From Seonamhaeicola sp. (GTDB lineage Bacteria > Bacteroidota > Bacteroidia > Flavobacteriales > Flavobacteriaceae), in assembly GCF_028281565.1 (NCBI RefSeq), contig NZ_JANQJQ010000045.1:1-64000 (forward strand): a DNA stretch of 64,000 bases, written 5' to 3'. Under the pieces are notes generated by a model. That model had not been told where the DNA came from. It saw only the letters and a program-made list of their open reading frames with translations, and ran no database searches. The position numbers and the translations under genes were made by a program. Numbering within the stretch: position 1 is the first letter of the stretch; each line of letters starts with the position of its first letter. Positions 38,864 through 46,654 of this stretch are shown piece after piece.

Positions 38864-40303
38864 ATGAATAAAATCGGTAAAGCAAAGATGCTAGTCATTT
38901 TAAGCAATATCATAATACTTATGGGGTCTTGCATTAAAGATGGTGATTATGGTATTCCTGATATTTCTGTTTCAGAGCCTGATATTCCTAAAAATCAAAT
39001 AACAACATTTAAAGCCATTAAGTCCTTATATGAACAAGCTGTTAACGGAGGAAACACAACGGTAGTTATTACTGATGATGTTTATCTTGAAGGCTATGTG
39101 GTGTCTTCGGATAAAGCCGGGAACTTTTTTGAAGAACTCATTGTTCAGAATAAAACAGATGATAGTAATCCTGATAATGACCCCAGGCTTGGGTTTAAAA
39201 TAGATATTAATAAAAATCATTTATCAGATACGTACCAGTTTGGGCAAAAGGTATATATAAAATTAAACGGGTTAACTATAGGAGAAACGAATGGTGTTTT
39301 AACTATTGGTAAAGGTGATGCCGTTAATGTAAAACAAATTCAGGCCACAGAGTATAAAGATATTGTCATAAGAAGTAATGACATTATTGAAATAATACCC
39401 AAGATAGTAAGCCCGGAAAATTTGACAGAAGCCGATGAGAACACCCTAATTCGGCTAGATAACATGCAATTGAACAGGTTTGAGTTAGGGGCTACTTTTG
39501 CCGGTGAGTCTTTTGACGAGTTTGATGGTTTACGTTTGTTGGAAAGTTGCGATTCCGGTGTTCAGGTGATCATGCAAACCAGTACGTTTTCCGATTTTAA
39601 ATCACTTCCCGTGCCACCGGGAAAAGGAAGTATAGTTGGTATTTTAAGCAGAGACTTTAGAGATGATTTTAATGTAATTTTACCTGGCAATTTGGCGGAT
39701 GTGAATTTCGATAGCACTGAAAGGTGTGATCCTTTAGAATTTTCTTGTGGTATAGCGGAATCTGTTGGTTCAGGCAATTTGTTTTTTGAGGATTTCGAAT
39801 CGCAGCATAATAACCGGTTGATTGAAGGTAATGGATGGACAAACTATATAGAGGCTGGGTCTGAAGGTTGGGAAGCGTGGTCCTCAACATCAACCAATGC
39901 TTCATTGGGACGTTCTGCAAGATTCCGATCGTCAGGTTCCGGAGACACCAAAAATATCGGCTGGCTGATTACTCCGGAAATTGATTTAGACATCCAGGAA
40001 GGCGAAACGCTTCACTTTAAAACATCTAATAGTAGAGCCGATAGCAGCTATATGGAAGTGTTTTACTCCCAGAATTGGAATGGTGTTGAAGCTAATATTA
40101 AAACAGCAACGTGGAGCATTTTAACAGATGCTTATGTGGCAAAAGATTCAGATGCTTTTGTGGAGTGGTTGCCTTCAGGAAATATCGACTTATCTTGTAT
40201 AAGCGGAACCATTCATATAGCTTTTAAATATACGGGTGGTGGACAAGAAGGGTTTGATGGCGTGTATGAGTTAGATGATATTAGTGTAGATTATGTGGAG
40301 TAA
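38864..40303 (+). CDS. DUF5689 lipoprotein with choice-of-anchor-J-like C-terminal domain
   Basis: 479 aa, lipobox LMGSC (Cys 23). The N-terminal half (about 45-290) is DUF5689, with landmarks YLEGYVVSSDKAGNFFEELIVQ, GQKVYIKLNGLTIG, and a repeat of OB-like strands up to GIVGILSRDFRDDFNVI in loose form. The C-terminal half (about 305-479) is a jelly-roll resembling choice-of-anchor J or MAM-like domains (FFEDFESQ, GWTNY, WLITPEIDL, DDISVDYVE). DUF5689 proteins commonly sit beside TonB receptors and EEP nucleases in Flavobacteriia as I recall. The OB-like fold would suit binding of nucleic acid; that is inference. Confidence 0.85.
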   Translation: MNKIGKAKMLVILSNIIILMGSCIKDGDYGIPDISVSEPDIPKNQITTFKAIKSLYEQAVNGGNTTVVITDDVYLEGYVVSSDKAGNFFEELIVQNKTDDSNPDNDPRLGFKIDINKNHLSDTYQFGQKVYIKLNGLTIGETNGVLTIGKGDAVNVKQIQATEYKDIVIRSNDIIEIIPKIVSPENLTEADENTLIRLDNMQLNRFELGATFAGESFDEFDGLRLLESCDSGVQVIMQTSTFSDFKSLPVPPGKGSIVGILSRDFRDDFNVILPGNLADVNFDSTERCDPLEFSCGIAESVGSGNLFFEDFESQHNNRLIEGNGWTNYIEAGSEGWEAWSSTSTNASLGRSARFRSSGSGDTKNIGWLITPEIDLDIQEGETLHFKTSNSRADSSYMEVFYSQNWNGVEANIKTATWSILTDAYVAKDSDAFVEWLPSGNIDLSCISGTIHIAFKYTGGGQEGFDGVYELDDISVDYVE

Positions 40304-40320
40304 CTACAAGGCTAGGCTTG

Positions 40321-40353
40321 AGACCTGCCAGGTTTTTAAAACCTGGCAGGTCT
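40321..40353. repeat. 33-bp palindromic repeat, copy 2, in a convergent gap
   Basis: Perfect arms AGACCTGCCAGGTTTT and AAAACCTGGCAGGTCT around a single T. It lies between the DUF5689 gene and the EEP gene, which converge, so it can act as a terminator in both directions. It is identical to the copy at 42717. Confidence 0.93.
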
Positions 40354-40355
40354 AT

Positions 40356-41324
40356 TTATCTCTTAAAAACCGCATAGACCGGAAAGTGGTCGCTGTAACC
40401 CCCTTTGTATTTTTTGCCAACATAGGTCCTAAAAGGGGAGCCTTTGAATTTGCCCTTAAACTGTTTCAGGAATGCTTCATCAAAAATATCGGCATTAAAA
40501 TATTCAAACTCACTTTTTGAACTTTCAAAGAAGTTGGTAGTAAAGAATATCTGGTCAAATAAACTCCATTGTTTAAACCTGCTCACGGTGCCTCGATTGA
40601 AAGAGCGTAAAGTTTCAAAAGGGTTGTACAATCCATAATCCTCAACCAGCCTGACAATACTGTTGTTGTGAGGTTCGTCATTAAAATCACCGATAATCAC
40701 AATTTTAGCAGCTTCGTTTTCTTCTTTTAAAGCAGTAATGATGTCGCCAACTTTTTCTGATGAGGCTAATCGTTTAGGTTCTGTCTCTTCGGTGCCTTCA
40801 CGCCTGGAGGACCAATGGTTAACTATCACATGAATGGCTTCGCCATCCAGATTACCGCTTACCAGCAAAACATCCCTCGTGTAGTCCGGTAAGCCTTCAT
40901 CATCGGTTAAATGCACGGTAAAAGTTTCTGAGTGCGTGACTTCAAATGCTGTTTTGTCGTAAAGTAAGGCTACGTCTATGCCGCGTTCATCAGGCGACTC
41001 GTAATGCACATAGCTATAATCCAAATCAGCTAAATGTTTTGAATCTAATAAATCCTCAATTACTTTGGCATTTTCCACTTCAGCCAAACCTATCAGGGCA
41101 GGGTGCTTTCCGGTTTCTTTTCTGCCAATATTGGAAATGGCAAATCCTAATTTTCTTAATTTATTCTTATAGCGTTTCGGCGTCCATTTTTTAGCTGAGG
41201 TTGGTAAAAAATCATTATCATTGGTGTGTTCATCGTCCGATAAGTCAAATAAATTTTCAAGATTATAAAATGCAATGGTTTGCATATTATCCTGCACCGG
41301 AATATCCTCTAGAAAGTCATTCAT
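40356..41324 (-). CDS. Cytoplasmic-type endonuclease/exonuclease/phosphatase-family enzyme
   Basis: 322 aa, with the same EEP residues as the 34815 protein: AFYNLENLFD, LIGLAEVENAKVIEDLL, RGIDVALLY, NHWSSRREG, GDFNDEP and YSDHFPVYAV. It begins MNDFLEDIPVQDNMQTIAF and has no signal peptide, so it is probably cytoplasmic. Paralogy with the exported enzyme is plain from these blocks and from the shared layout (KxWTPKRYKNK against KVYRQKIKN). A natural idea is that imported oligonucleotides are processed inside the cell, but its role could be unrelated. Confidence 0.88.
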   Translation of the reverse strand: MNDFLEDIPVQDNMQTIAFYNLENLFDLSDDEHTNDNDFLPTSAKKWTPKRYKNKLRKLGFAISNIGRKETGKHPALIGLAEVENAKVIEDLLDSKHLADLDYSYVHYESPDERGIDVALLYDKTAFEVTHSETFTVHLTDDEGLPDYTRDVLLVSGNLDGEAIHVIVNHWSSRREGTEETEPKRLASSEKVGDIITALKEENEAAKIVIIGDFNDEPHNNSIVRLVEDYGLYNPFETLRSFNRGTVSRFKQWSLFDQIFFTTNFFESSKSEFEYFNADIFDEAFLKQFKGKFKGSPFRTYVGKKYKGGYSDHFPVYAVFKR

Positions 41325-41370
41325 AAATTAAAAATTGACTTTAAAAATATAAAAATAAAGAATTTAAAAG

Positions 41371-41396
41371 ATTCCCGCATTCGCTAGAATAACAAT
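41371..41396. repeat. Degenerate short hairpin repeat
   Basis: The reverse complement reads TTGTTATTC...GGGAATC, resembling the GTCATTCC...GGAATC family seen at 17161 and 22857, with mismatches in the stem. It is in the divergent gap before hflX. Confidence 0.35.
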
Positions 41397-41461
41397 TCCT
41401 GTGAATCGATCAATATTTAATGTTGCGCAATTCTTTGTGAATTAAAGTAGTTGTAATTGCG

Positions 41462-41469
41462 TAACTTTG
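41462..41469 (+). promoter_or_regulatory. Candidate -7 promoter element for hflX
   Basis: TAACTTTG matches TAnnTTTG. A TTG at 41435-41437 lies 24 bases upstream, about one base beyond the usual spacing. The ATG is 17 bases downstream. Confidence 0.5.
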
Positions 41470-41485
41470 CACATTATTTAGTTTT

Positions 41486-42703
41486 ATGATAGAAAAGAAG
41501 GATGTAGCTTTAGAAAAAGCGGTTTTAATAGGGATTATTACCAAAGATCAAAACGAAGCCCAGTCAAAAGAGTATTTAGATGAACTGGAGTTTTTAACCT
41601 ATACCGCCGGTGGTGATGTATTAAAGCGTTTTACGCAAAAAATGGACATGCCAAACCCCAGAACATTTATTGGTTCGGGGAAGATGGAAGATGTTAAAAG
41701 GTTTATAGAAGAACATGAGGTAGGAACCGCTATTTTTGATGATGAACTGTCTGCTGCCCAGGAACGAAACATTAGTAAGATACTTAACGTAAAAGTATTG
41801 GACCGCACCAATTTAATCCTTGATATTTTTGCACAACGTGCCCAAACCAGTTATGCCAGGACACAGGTTGAATTGGCACAATGCGAATATTTACTACCGC
41901 GCTTGAGAGGTATGTGGACACACCTTGAGCGCCAAAAAGGAGGTATTGGCATGCGTGGTCCCGGAGAGACAGAGATAGAGACCGATAGACGTATTGTACG
42001 TGATAAAATAGCCTTGCTTAAGGCCAAAATTAAAACCATAGACAAACAAATGGCGGTGCAACGCGGTAACCGTGGTAAAATGGTACGTGTGGCATTAGTA
42101 GGATATACCAACGTAGGGAAATCCACCCTGATGAATGTGATTAGTAAAAGCGAAGTATTTGCCGAAAACAAGCTCTTTGCCACATTAGATACCACTGTTA
42201 GAAAAGTGGTCATTCAAAACCTGCCGTTTTTGTTAAGCGATACGGTTGGTTTTATTAGAAAACTGCCCACGCAGTTGGTAGATAGTTTTAAAAGTACGCT
42301 TGATGAAGTAAGGGAAGCCGACTTATTATTGCATGTGGTGGATATTTCACATCCCAATTTTGAAGAGCATATAGCTTCAGTCAATAAGATTTTAGGTGAA
42401 ATTAATAGTAGTGACAAGCCAACTATTATGGTTTTTAATAAAATTGACGCTTATAAAGCGGAGCCTTTTGATGAGGACGACTTAATTGCCGAAAGAACCA
42501 AAGCCAATTACAGCTTAGACGAATGGAAAAGCACCTGGATGAGCAAGATAGGCAATAATGCACTTTTCATTTCTGCTATTAATAAAAGTAACCTGGAAGA
42601 TTTTAAAAAGCGTGTTTATGATGAAGTCCGTGAGATTCATGTCACGCGTTTTCCATACAATCATTTCCTGTATCCGGATTATAATTATGAAGATATGGGA
42701 TAA
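41486..42703 (+). CDS. hflX: GTPase HflX
   Basis: 405 aa. The N-terminal HflX domain (about 10-200) has the conserved GSGKMEDVKRFIE and a glycine-rich segment GMRGPGETEIETDRR. The TRAFAC GTPase domain (about 203-370) has P-loop GYTNVGKSTL, G3 DTVGFIRKLP and G4 NKID. HflX binds the 50S exit-site region and helps split or rescue stalled ribosomes; cytoplasmic. Monocistronic; it converges with the DUF3078 gene with a palindromic repeat in the gap. Confidence 0.96.
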   Translation: MIEKKDVALEKAVLIGIITKDQNEAQSKEYLDELEFLTYTAGGDVLKRFTQKMDMPNPRTFIGSGKMEDVKRFIEEHEVGTAIFDDELSAAQERNISKILNVKVLDRTNLILDIFAQRAQTSYARTQVELAQCEYLLPRLRGMWTHLERQKGGIGMRGPGETEIETDRRIVRDKIALLKAKIKTIDKQMAVQRGNRGKMVRVALVGYTNVGKSTLMNVISKSEVFAENKLFATLDTTVRKVVIQNLPFLLSDTVGFIRKLPTQLVDSFKSTLDEVREADLLLHVVDISHPNFEEHIASVNKILGEINSSDKPTIMVFNKIDAYKAEPFDEDDLIAERTKANYSLDEWKSTWMSKIGNNALFISAINKSNLEDFKKRVYDEVREIHVTRFPYNHFLYPDYNYEDMG

Positions 42704-42716
42704 CTAAATTGTAAAA

Positions 42717-42749
42717 AGACCTGCCAGGTTTTTAAAACCTGGCAGGTCT
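42717..42749. repeat. 33-bp palindromic repeat, copy 3, in a convergent gap
   Basis: Identical to the copy at 40321: perfect 16-base arms around a single T. It lies between the convergent hflX and DUF3078 genes and probably serves as a two-way terminator. Confidence 0.93.
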
Positions 42750-42782
42750 AGTTGTGTGTATACGTCACAAGAGAAATACGTC

Positions 42783-43709
42783 TTAAAACTTATAACTTAA
42801 ACCAATAGTATAATAGGTTTGCAGATCATTATCAACATCATCAAATCCGGTGGCTGCCGGAGGATCCTGTGCTAAAGCATAATTCAATGCTTCTTGCTTG
42901 TTATTACGTAAGCCGAAATCAAAACCAACACCAATCATCTTCCATAATGTATAGCTGAATGAGTTGGTCCAGGTCCAGTTGGAGTAGTCACTGCCTTTAT
43001 AGCTTTGGAACGTAGACAGATTGGTTTTAAAACTAACAGCACCAATTTGCCTGGTATAATCTGCTACAATTTTAGTCCCCATAGAAGATTCAAAAACGGT
43101 ATCACCACTGCTGAACACAAAATTGTAGTTAAATGGGTGAACAACTACCACTAAATTTTTGGCCGGTGTCCATGTAGCACCAAGGCCCAAATCCAAATAA
43201 CCGGGATCATTAAAATTATCCAGTAAAGTGGTTCTGTATTCCATTAGACCTGAAATAGCAATGTTTTTCCCAATGTTTCTACCGTAAAGAGAAGACAGGT
43301 TAAATACATCTGTTGTTGAGTTAAAACCGGCATCATCGTTAGGGTCATCTTTATCATCTAACTTTACCCAACTTAAATTAGTAGTAAGTGCATTTCTCCA
43401 AAAGAATTTTTCCTGAATTAAATTGGCATAAGCATTGACCGTAAAACCGATATTCCCTGAATTATTATTTGGAGTGCCCTGTGCATACCAATTATTAAAA
43501 TTAGAAAGCGTGCCACCAATGGTTCCAAAAGCCCCAATGCGCCAACCGGGAAGAGCATCAATTTGAGCTTGTAATTTATTGGCCTCTGCCTGGGCTGCAT
43601 TGGCTTCGGCTTGTTTTTCAGCTTTTTTGGCTTGTAATTCTTCTTTTGTTTGGGCATTCATGGAGGTTATTCCTATAAAGAAGATACATAGTAGTAATAG
43701 TCTTTTCAT
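42783..43709 (-). CDS. DUF3078 outer-membrane protein
   Basis: 308 aa. Signal peptide about 1-19 (ends MNAQ), then a short coiled-coil rich in K, E, A and Q (about 20-52), then a beta-barrel-like region of alternating strands ending in aromatic LSYKF. I recognise DUF3078 from blocks such as WRIGAFGTIGGTLSNFNNW and FWRNALTTNLSW. It is likely an outer-membrane barrel with a periplasmic coiled coil. Function unknown. It is the last minus-strand gene after DUF2480, 72 bases downstream. Confidence 0.85.
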   Translation of the reverse strand: MKRLLLLCIFFIGITSMNAQTKEELQAKKAEKQAEANAAQAEANKLQAQIDALPGWRIGAFGTIGGTLSNFNNWYAQGTPNNNSGNIGFTVNAYANLIQEKFFWRNALTTNLSWVKLDDKDDPNDDAGFNSTTDVFNLSSLYGRNIGKNIAISGLMEYRTTLLDNFNDPGYLDLGLGATWTPAKNLVVVVHPFNYNFVFSSGDTVFESSMGTKIVADYTRQIGAVSFKTNLSTFQSYKGSDYSNWTWTNSFSYTLWKMIGVGFDFGLRNNKQEALNYALAQDPPAATGFDDVDNDLQTYYTIGLSYKF

Positions 43710-43781
43710 TCGAAATTTAAATTTGTTAAGGTTGTATAAATATAAGGTTTAGACCCTGTTTTTAATTCGGGTCACAGAGTA

Positions 43782-44288
43782 TTATCTGTTTTTGTAAAGC
43801 GGTACCGAAGAACAGGCTTCCCCGTACATAATAGACTTTGCAACCGGTTTAAGCTTGTTGGTGAGCATGATATAAGCGTTTTGAGGTACAGGCTTGTTTG
43901 TGCAGCCTTTTATAATGACAGGTTTGTCTTTGTACTCATCCACTTTTAGATCATTAATAATATCGTGATAAACTGAAGTTTCCAAAGTTTCCAAATCCCC
44001 AACTACCACTTTTCTGGCATAAGGTTCCAGATGAATGGTTAAAAGCATGTAGGCCCACCCCGGAATAATAGCATCGGTACTACATGTTAATGCTATATAA
44101 CTATCCTGATATTTCGACCAGTCAAATGCCTTTACCTGAGCTCTAAAATCTTTTTCGCGCAGTACGAAACCTTCAAATAACCAGTCTTTAATATCGAACA
44201 ATATACGTTTGCCTTCCGGGTAAAAATCCTCAAGGTCTAAAGTCACCAGTTTGCTATTCGCTACGCGATTTATAATTTCGTCTGCCAT
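43782..44288 (-). CDS. DUF2480 family protein
   Basis: 168 aa, no signal peptide; I recognise the family DUF2480, found across Bacteroidota. Landmarks: IVNRVANS-like start, LEDFYPEG, LFEGFVLREKDFR, DWSKYQDSYIALTCSTDAIIPGWAY and KGCTNKPVPQNAY. Cysteines in CSTDAI and KGCTNK, and a late C in EACSS, may be functional. Function unknown. Its first base is shared with the methyltransferase stop (44288), so it is translationally coupled, and it is linked to the suf cluster by position. Confidence 0.87.
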   Translation of the reverse strand: MADEIINRVANSKLVTLDLEDFYPEGKRILFDIKDWLFEGFVLREKDFRAQVKAFDWSKYQDSYIALTCSTDAIIPGWAYMLLTIHLEPYARKVVVGDLETLETSVYHDIINDLKVDEYKDKPVIIKGCTNKPVPQNAYIMLTNKLKPVAKSIMYGEACSSVPLYKNR

Positions 44289-44857
44289 TAGTTTTTCTTT
44301 GCAATTAAAATGAGTGAATCGTTTTCATCAAATTCTTTGTACTGATCCAGGTGTAATATTTCAAAATGGGCTCCAAGGGCTTTTTTGAGGCTCTCATTAG
44401 TATGATAGTTAACGAACAAGCCTTTAAAAATTTCGGAACCTGTACCTTTCCAAAAGGTGTGACACATGATGCCATCCGGTTTTAACACTTCATATTGCCG
44501 TTTTATAGATTCAATAAATGCGTTATCTTCTAAATGATGCATGACTTTATTGGAATAAATACCATCGAATGTATTTCCGGTTTTAACGGTAACGGCGTCT
44601 AATTCAAGAAAGTCCCCATTTGGGTATTTCGTTTTTAAGTGATTCAAAAAAACTTTTGAATTATCAGAACCCACGGTTTTGTAATGTTTGCTTAGCAAGC
44701 CATAATCTGTTCCGGGGCCAGAGCCTAATTCAAGTACTTTAGAACCCTCAGGGAGAAATACTTTTAGTTTCTCAACAATCCGGGCTCCGCTAACATCCCG
44801 TGCCAATTCAATATATTGTTTGACGGATTCTTCGGTATGGTAATAGTCACCGGCCAT
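44288..44857 (-). CDS. Class I SAM-dependent methyltransferase
   Basis: 189 aa. SAM motif I VLELGSGPGTDYGLL (about 40-54), acidic motif II VGSDNSKVFL, and YSNKVMHHLEDN in the post-core region identify a methyltransferase type 11/12 domain. The substrate is not indicated; similar small enzymes act on metabolites. It sits between the DUF59 gene and DUF2480 in a minus-strand run with the suf genes; whether it contributes to Fe-S assembly is unknown. Confidence 0.88.
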   Translation of the reverse strand: MAGDYYHTEESVKQYIELARDVSGARIVEKLKVFLPEGSKVLELGSGPGTDYGLLSKHYKTVGSDNSKVFLNHLKTKYPNGDFLELDAVTVKTGNTFDGIYSNKVMHHLEDNAFIESIKRQYEVLKPDGIMCHTFWKGTGSEIFKGLFVNYHTNESLKKALGAHFEILHLDQYKEFDENDSLILIAKKN

Positions 44858-44898
44858 GATTATGAGTAATAATTTGGATTCTAATCTTAAAAGGACTA

Positions 44899-45225
44899 TT
44901 ATAACATACCCAGCTCCAACTTCGCTTCTTCACTCATAAGGTCCTGTGACCATGGTGGGTCAAAAGTGATTTCTACTTCAGCCGTTTTTACTTCGTTAAG
45001 TGATTTCACTTTTTCCTCAACTTCCAGGGGTAATGTTTCCGCAACCGGGCAATTGGGGGTTGTTAAGGTCATTAATATTTTAACATCGTAATCTTCGTTG
45101 ACAAAGACATCGTAAATCAACCCTAATTCGTAAATATCCACTGGAATTTCAGGATCGTAAATCGTTTTTAAAACGTTCACTATTTTTTCGCCTAAGGCGT
45201 TGGTATCTATTGTTGTTTCGCTCAT
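44899..45225 (-). CDS. DUF59/MIP18-type Fe-S assembly factor (SufT-like)
   Basis: 108 aa from the ATG at 45225; a TTG at 45231 is also in frame. The DUF59 core is clear: IYDPEIPVDIYELGLIYDV, MTLTTPNCPVAETLP with the conserved Cys, and FDPPWSQDLMSEEAKLELG. Related SufT and MIP18/CIA2 proteins help mature Fe-S proteins. Its place within the suf cluster, downstream of sufE, fits that role. Confidence 0.92.
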   Translation of the reverse strand: MSETTIDTNALGEKIVNVLKTIYDPEIPVDIYELGLIYDVFVNEDYDVKILMTLTTPNCPVAETLPLEVEEKVKSLNEVKTAEVEITFDPPWSQDLMSEEAKLELGML

Positions 45226-45290
45226 TTTCAAAATGTTTATGCGTTTATTTGTTGAATCGTTTAAACAAATACACGTATCAACGAATAAAC

Positions 45291-45713
45291 CTAGTTAAGT
45301 TGGGTTTGATACGCTATAGCGTACATCTTTAATTGTTTTACCATGCTCACCAAACCATTGGCACGCGTTGGTGATAAATGCTCTTTTAACCCTATTTTAT
45401 CAATAAAACTGGTATCGGCATCAATAATATCTTTTGGGTGCTGATTGGAAAACGCTCGAATTAAAATGGCTATAATACCTTTAGTGATAATAGCATCACT
45501 ATCGGCAGTGAACTCTAATTTGTCGTCTTTCATTTCGGCATGTACCCAAACTTTACTTTGACAACCTTTAATAATGTTGCTTTCAGTTTTGTATTGGTCG
45601 TCAATTAAGGGCAATTCTTTCCCCAGATCTATCATGTATTGGTAACGTTCTTCCCAATCATCAAACATTGAGAATTCGTCTATGATGTCGTTTTGAATAT
45701 CTTCAATTGTCAC
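45291..45713 (-). CDS. sufE: Sulfur acceptor SufE
   Basis: 140 aa. SufE accepts persulfide sulfur from SufS and passes it to SufB. The acceptor Cys is in IIKGCQSKVWV (about residue 51), followed by the family block TADSDAIITKGI. The start is GTG; no in-frame ATG is close upstream. DUF59 is 65 bases downstream, and a long inverted repeat lies upstream. Confidence 0.94.
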   Translation of the reverse strand: MTIEDIQNDIIDEFSMFDDWEERYQYMIDLGKELPLIDDQYKTESNIIKGCQSKVWVHAEMKDDKLEFTADSDAIITKGIIAILIRAFSNQHPKDIIDADTSFIDKIGLKEHLSPTRANGLVSMVKQLKMYAIAYQTQLN

Positions 45714-45731
45714 TATGTCAAATTTAAAACT

Positions 45732-45809
45732 TTGTCACCTTGAGTGCAGTCGAAAGGTTATTGTAAATGCTGTCTTCAAAATAGGTTTCGACTGCGCTCA
45801 ACCTGACAA
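45732..45809. repeat. Long inverted repeat (hairpin) between the META lipoprotein gene and sufE
   Basis: Arms built around TTGAGTGCAGTCGAAA (45740-45755) and TTTCGACTGCGCTCAA (45786-45801), one mismatch, extended outward by TTGTCA/TGACAA. The loop is about 30 bases. CTGAG-GCAGTCGAA-type repeats are common in flavobacterial genomes as I recall. It could attenuate or process the suf transcript here. Confidence 0.8.
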
Positions 45810-45846
45810 CATGTAATTTTAAGCAAAAATACAACAAGAAACCTTG

Positions 45847-46620
45847 TTATTCAACGTTTTGGGCTATTGATAAGATTTCTTTAACAAGATTCGCTATGTC
45901 CGGGTGCGGATTTCCATGGTCAAAACTTGGTGTTTCGTAAGTTTTGCCATCAAAAGTCACTTTTAATTTAGCGATGGCAGCACCATCAAAGAACCGTTTT
46001 TGCGAAGGCGCTTCCAAAAGAGGCATGTTCTCAAACTTAACATTTTCACTAGCTTCCATTATTTTTTGCCATTGCTCTTTGGTGCAAACGATCCCTGTAA
46101 GGTCCCCTTCTCTTTTGTTTTGAACTGAAACGGATTTTCTGTTAATTTTTATATGTTGAAAGCTGTTTCGCGAATGTTGTAAATATTCAAATAAAACTGA
46201 GGGTGATGCCCCCTGTTTTTTTGCTTCAATTAAAACAGTATCCTGTTCATAAAGCTTTAAAGTATCACGTGCTTTTAAAAAGGTATTTGACTTACCAAGG
46301 GCCTCTGTCAGGTCACTTTCAATGTTCATGAATTTTGGCGGACACATTTTTTGGGTGGATGCTAAAGGGCCAAACTTTATAGTATTGTTTTCGATGGTAT
46401 AGGAACCAAAAAAACGATTGCAACCGGAAAACCCGGACACCTTTTTAGTAGAATCGGCAAACGCGATAGTGAGTTCAAATTCCGAAACATCTTTTCCACT
46501 AAGAGCTACTATGTCATAGGTGTCATTTAACATAGAATTGGCTTTTTGGGTATTAGAATTATCACAGGTTTTAATCGTTATAATACTGAAAAGCATTAAT
46601 ATCCATTTCATAAGATGCAT
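45847..46620 (-). CDS. META-domain lipoprotein within the suf cluster
   Basis: 257 aa (an ATG at 46611 would give 254). Lipoprotein-like signal ending ITIKTC. The META/HslJ domain (about 30-130) has FSGCNRFFGSY, IKFGPLASTQKMCPP and the paired Cys typical of the family. The C-terminal part (about 150-257, GIVCTKEQW, YETPSFDHGNPHP) is not recognised by me. META proteins are envelope proteins linked in E. coli to heat and novobiocin tolerance. Its presence between sufS and sufE is notable, but no link to Fe-S work is shown. Confidence 0.83.
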   Translation of the reverse strand: MHLMKWILMLFSIITIKTCDNSNTQKANSMLNDTYDIVALSGKDVSEFELTIAFADSTKKVSGFSGCNRFFGSYTIENNTIKFGPLASTQKMCPPKFMNIESDLTEALGKSNTFLKARDTLKLYEQDTVLIEAKKQGASPSVLFEYLQHSRNSFQHIKINRKSVSVQNKREGDLTGIVCTKEQWQKIMEASENVKFENMPLLEAPSQKRFFDGAAIAKLKVTFDGKTYETPSFDHGNPHPDIANLVKEILSIAQNVE

Positions 46621-46654
46621 TTTAAAAATGAAAGTACAAAAAAGGAGCCAAAGT

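Noticed and set aside
41851..42213. Open frame of 120 codons antisense to hflX
   Set aside because: It mirrors the GTPase domain codons and carries no motif of its own.
45732..45809. CRISPR-like repeat
   Set aside because: Only two inverted copies with no spacers of regular length; it is a hairpin.
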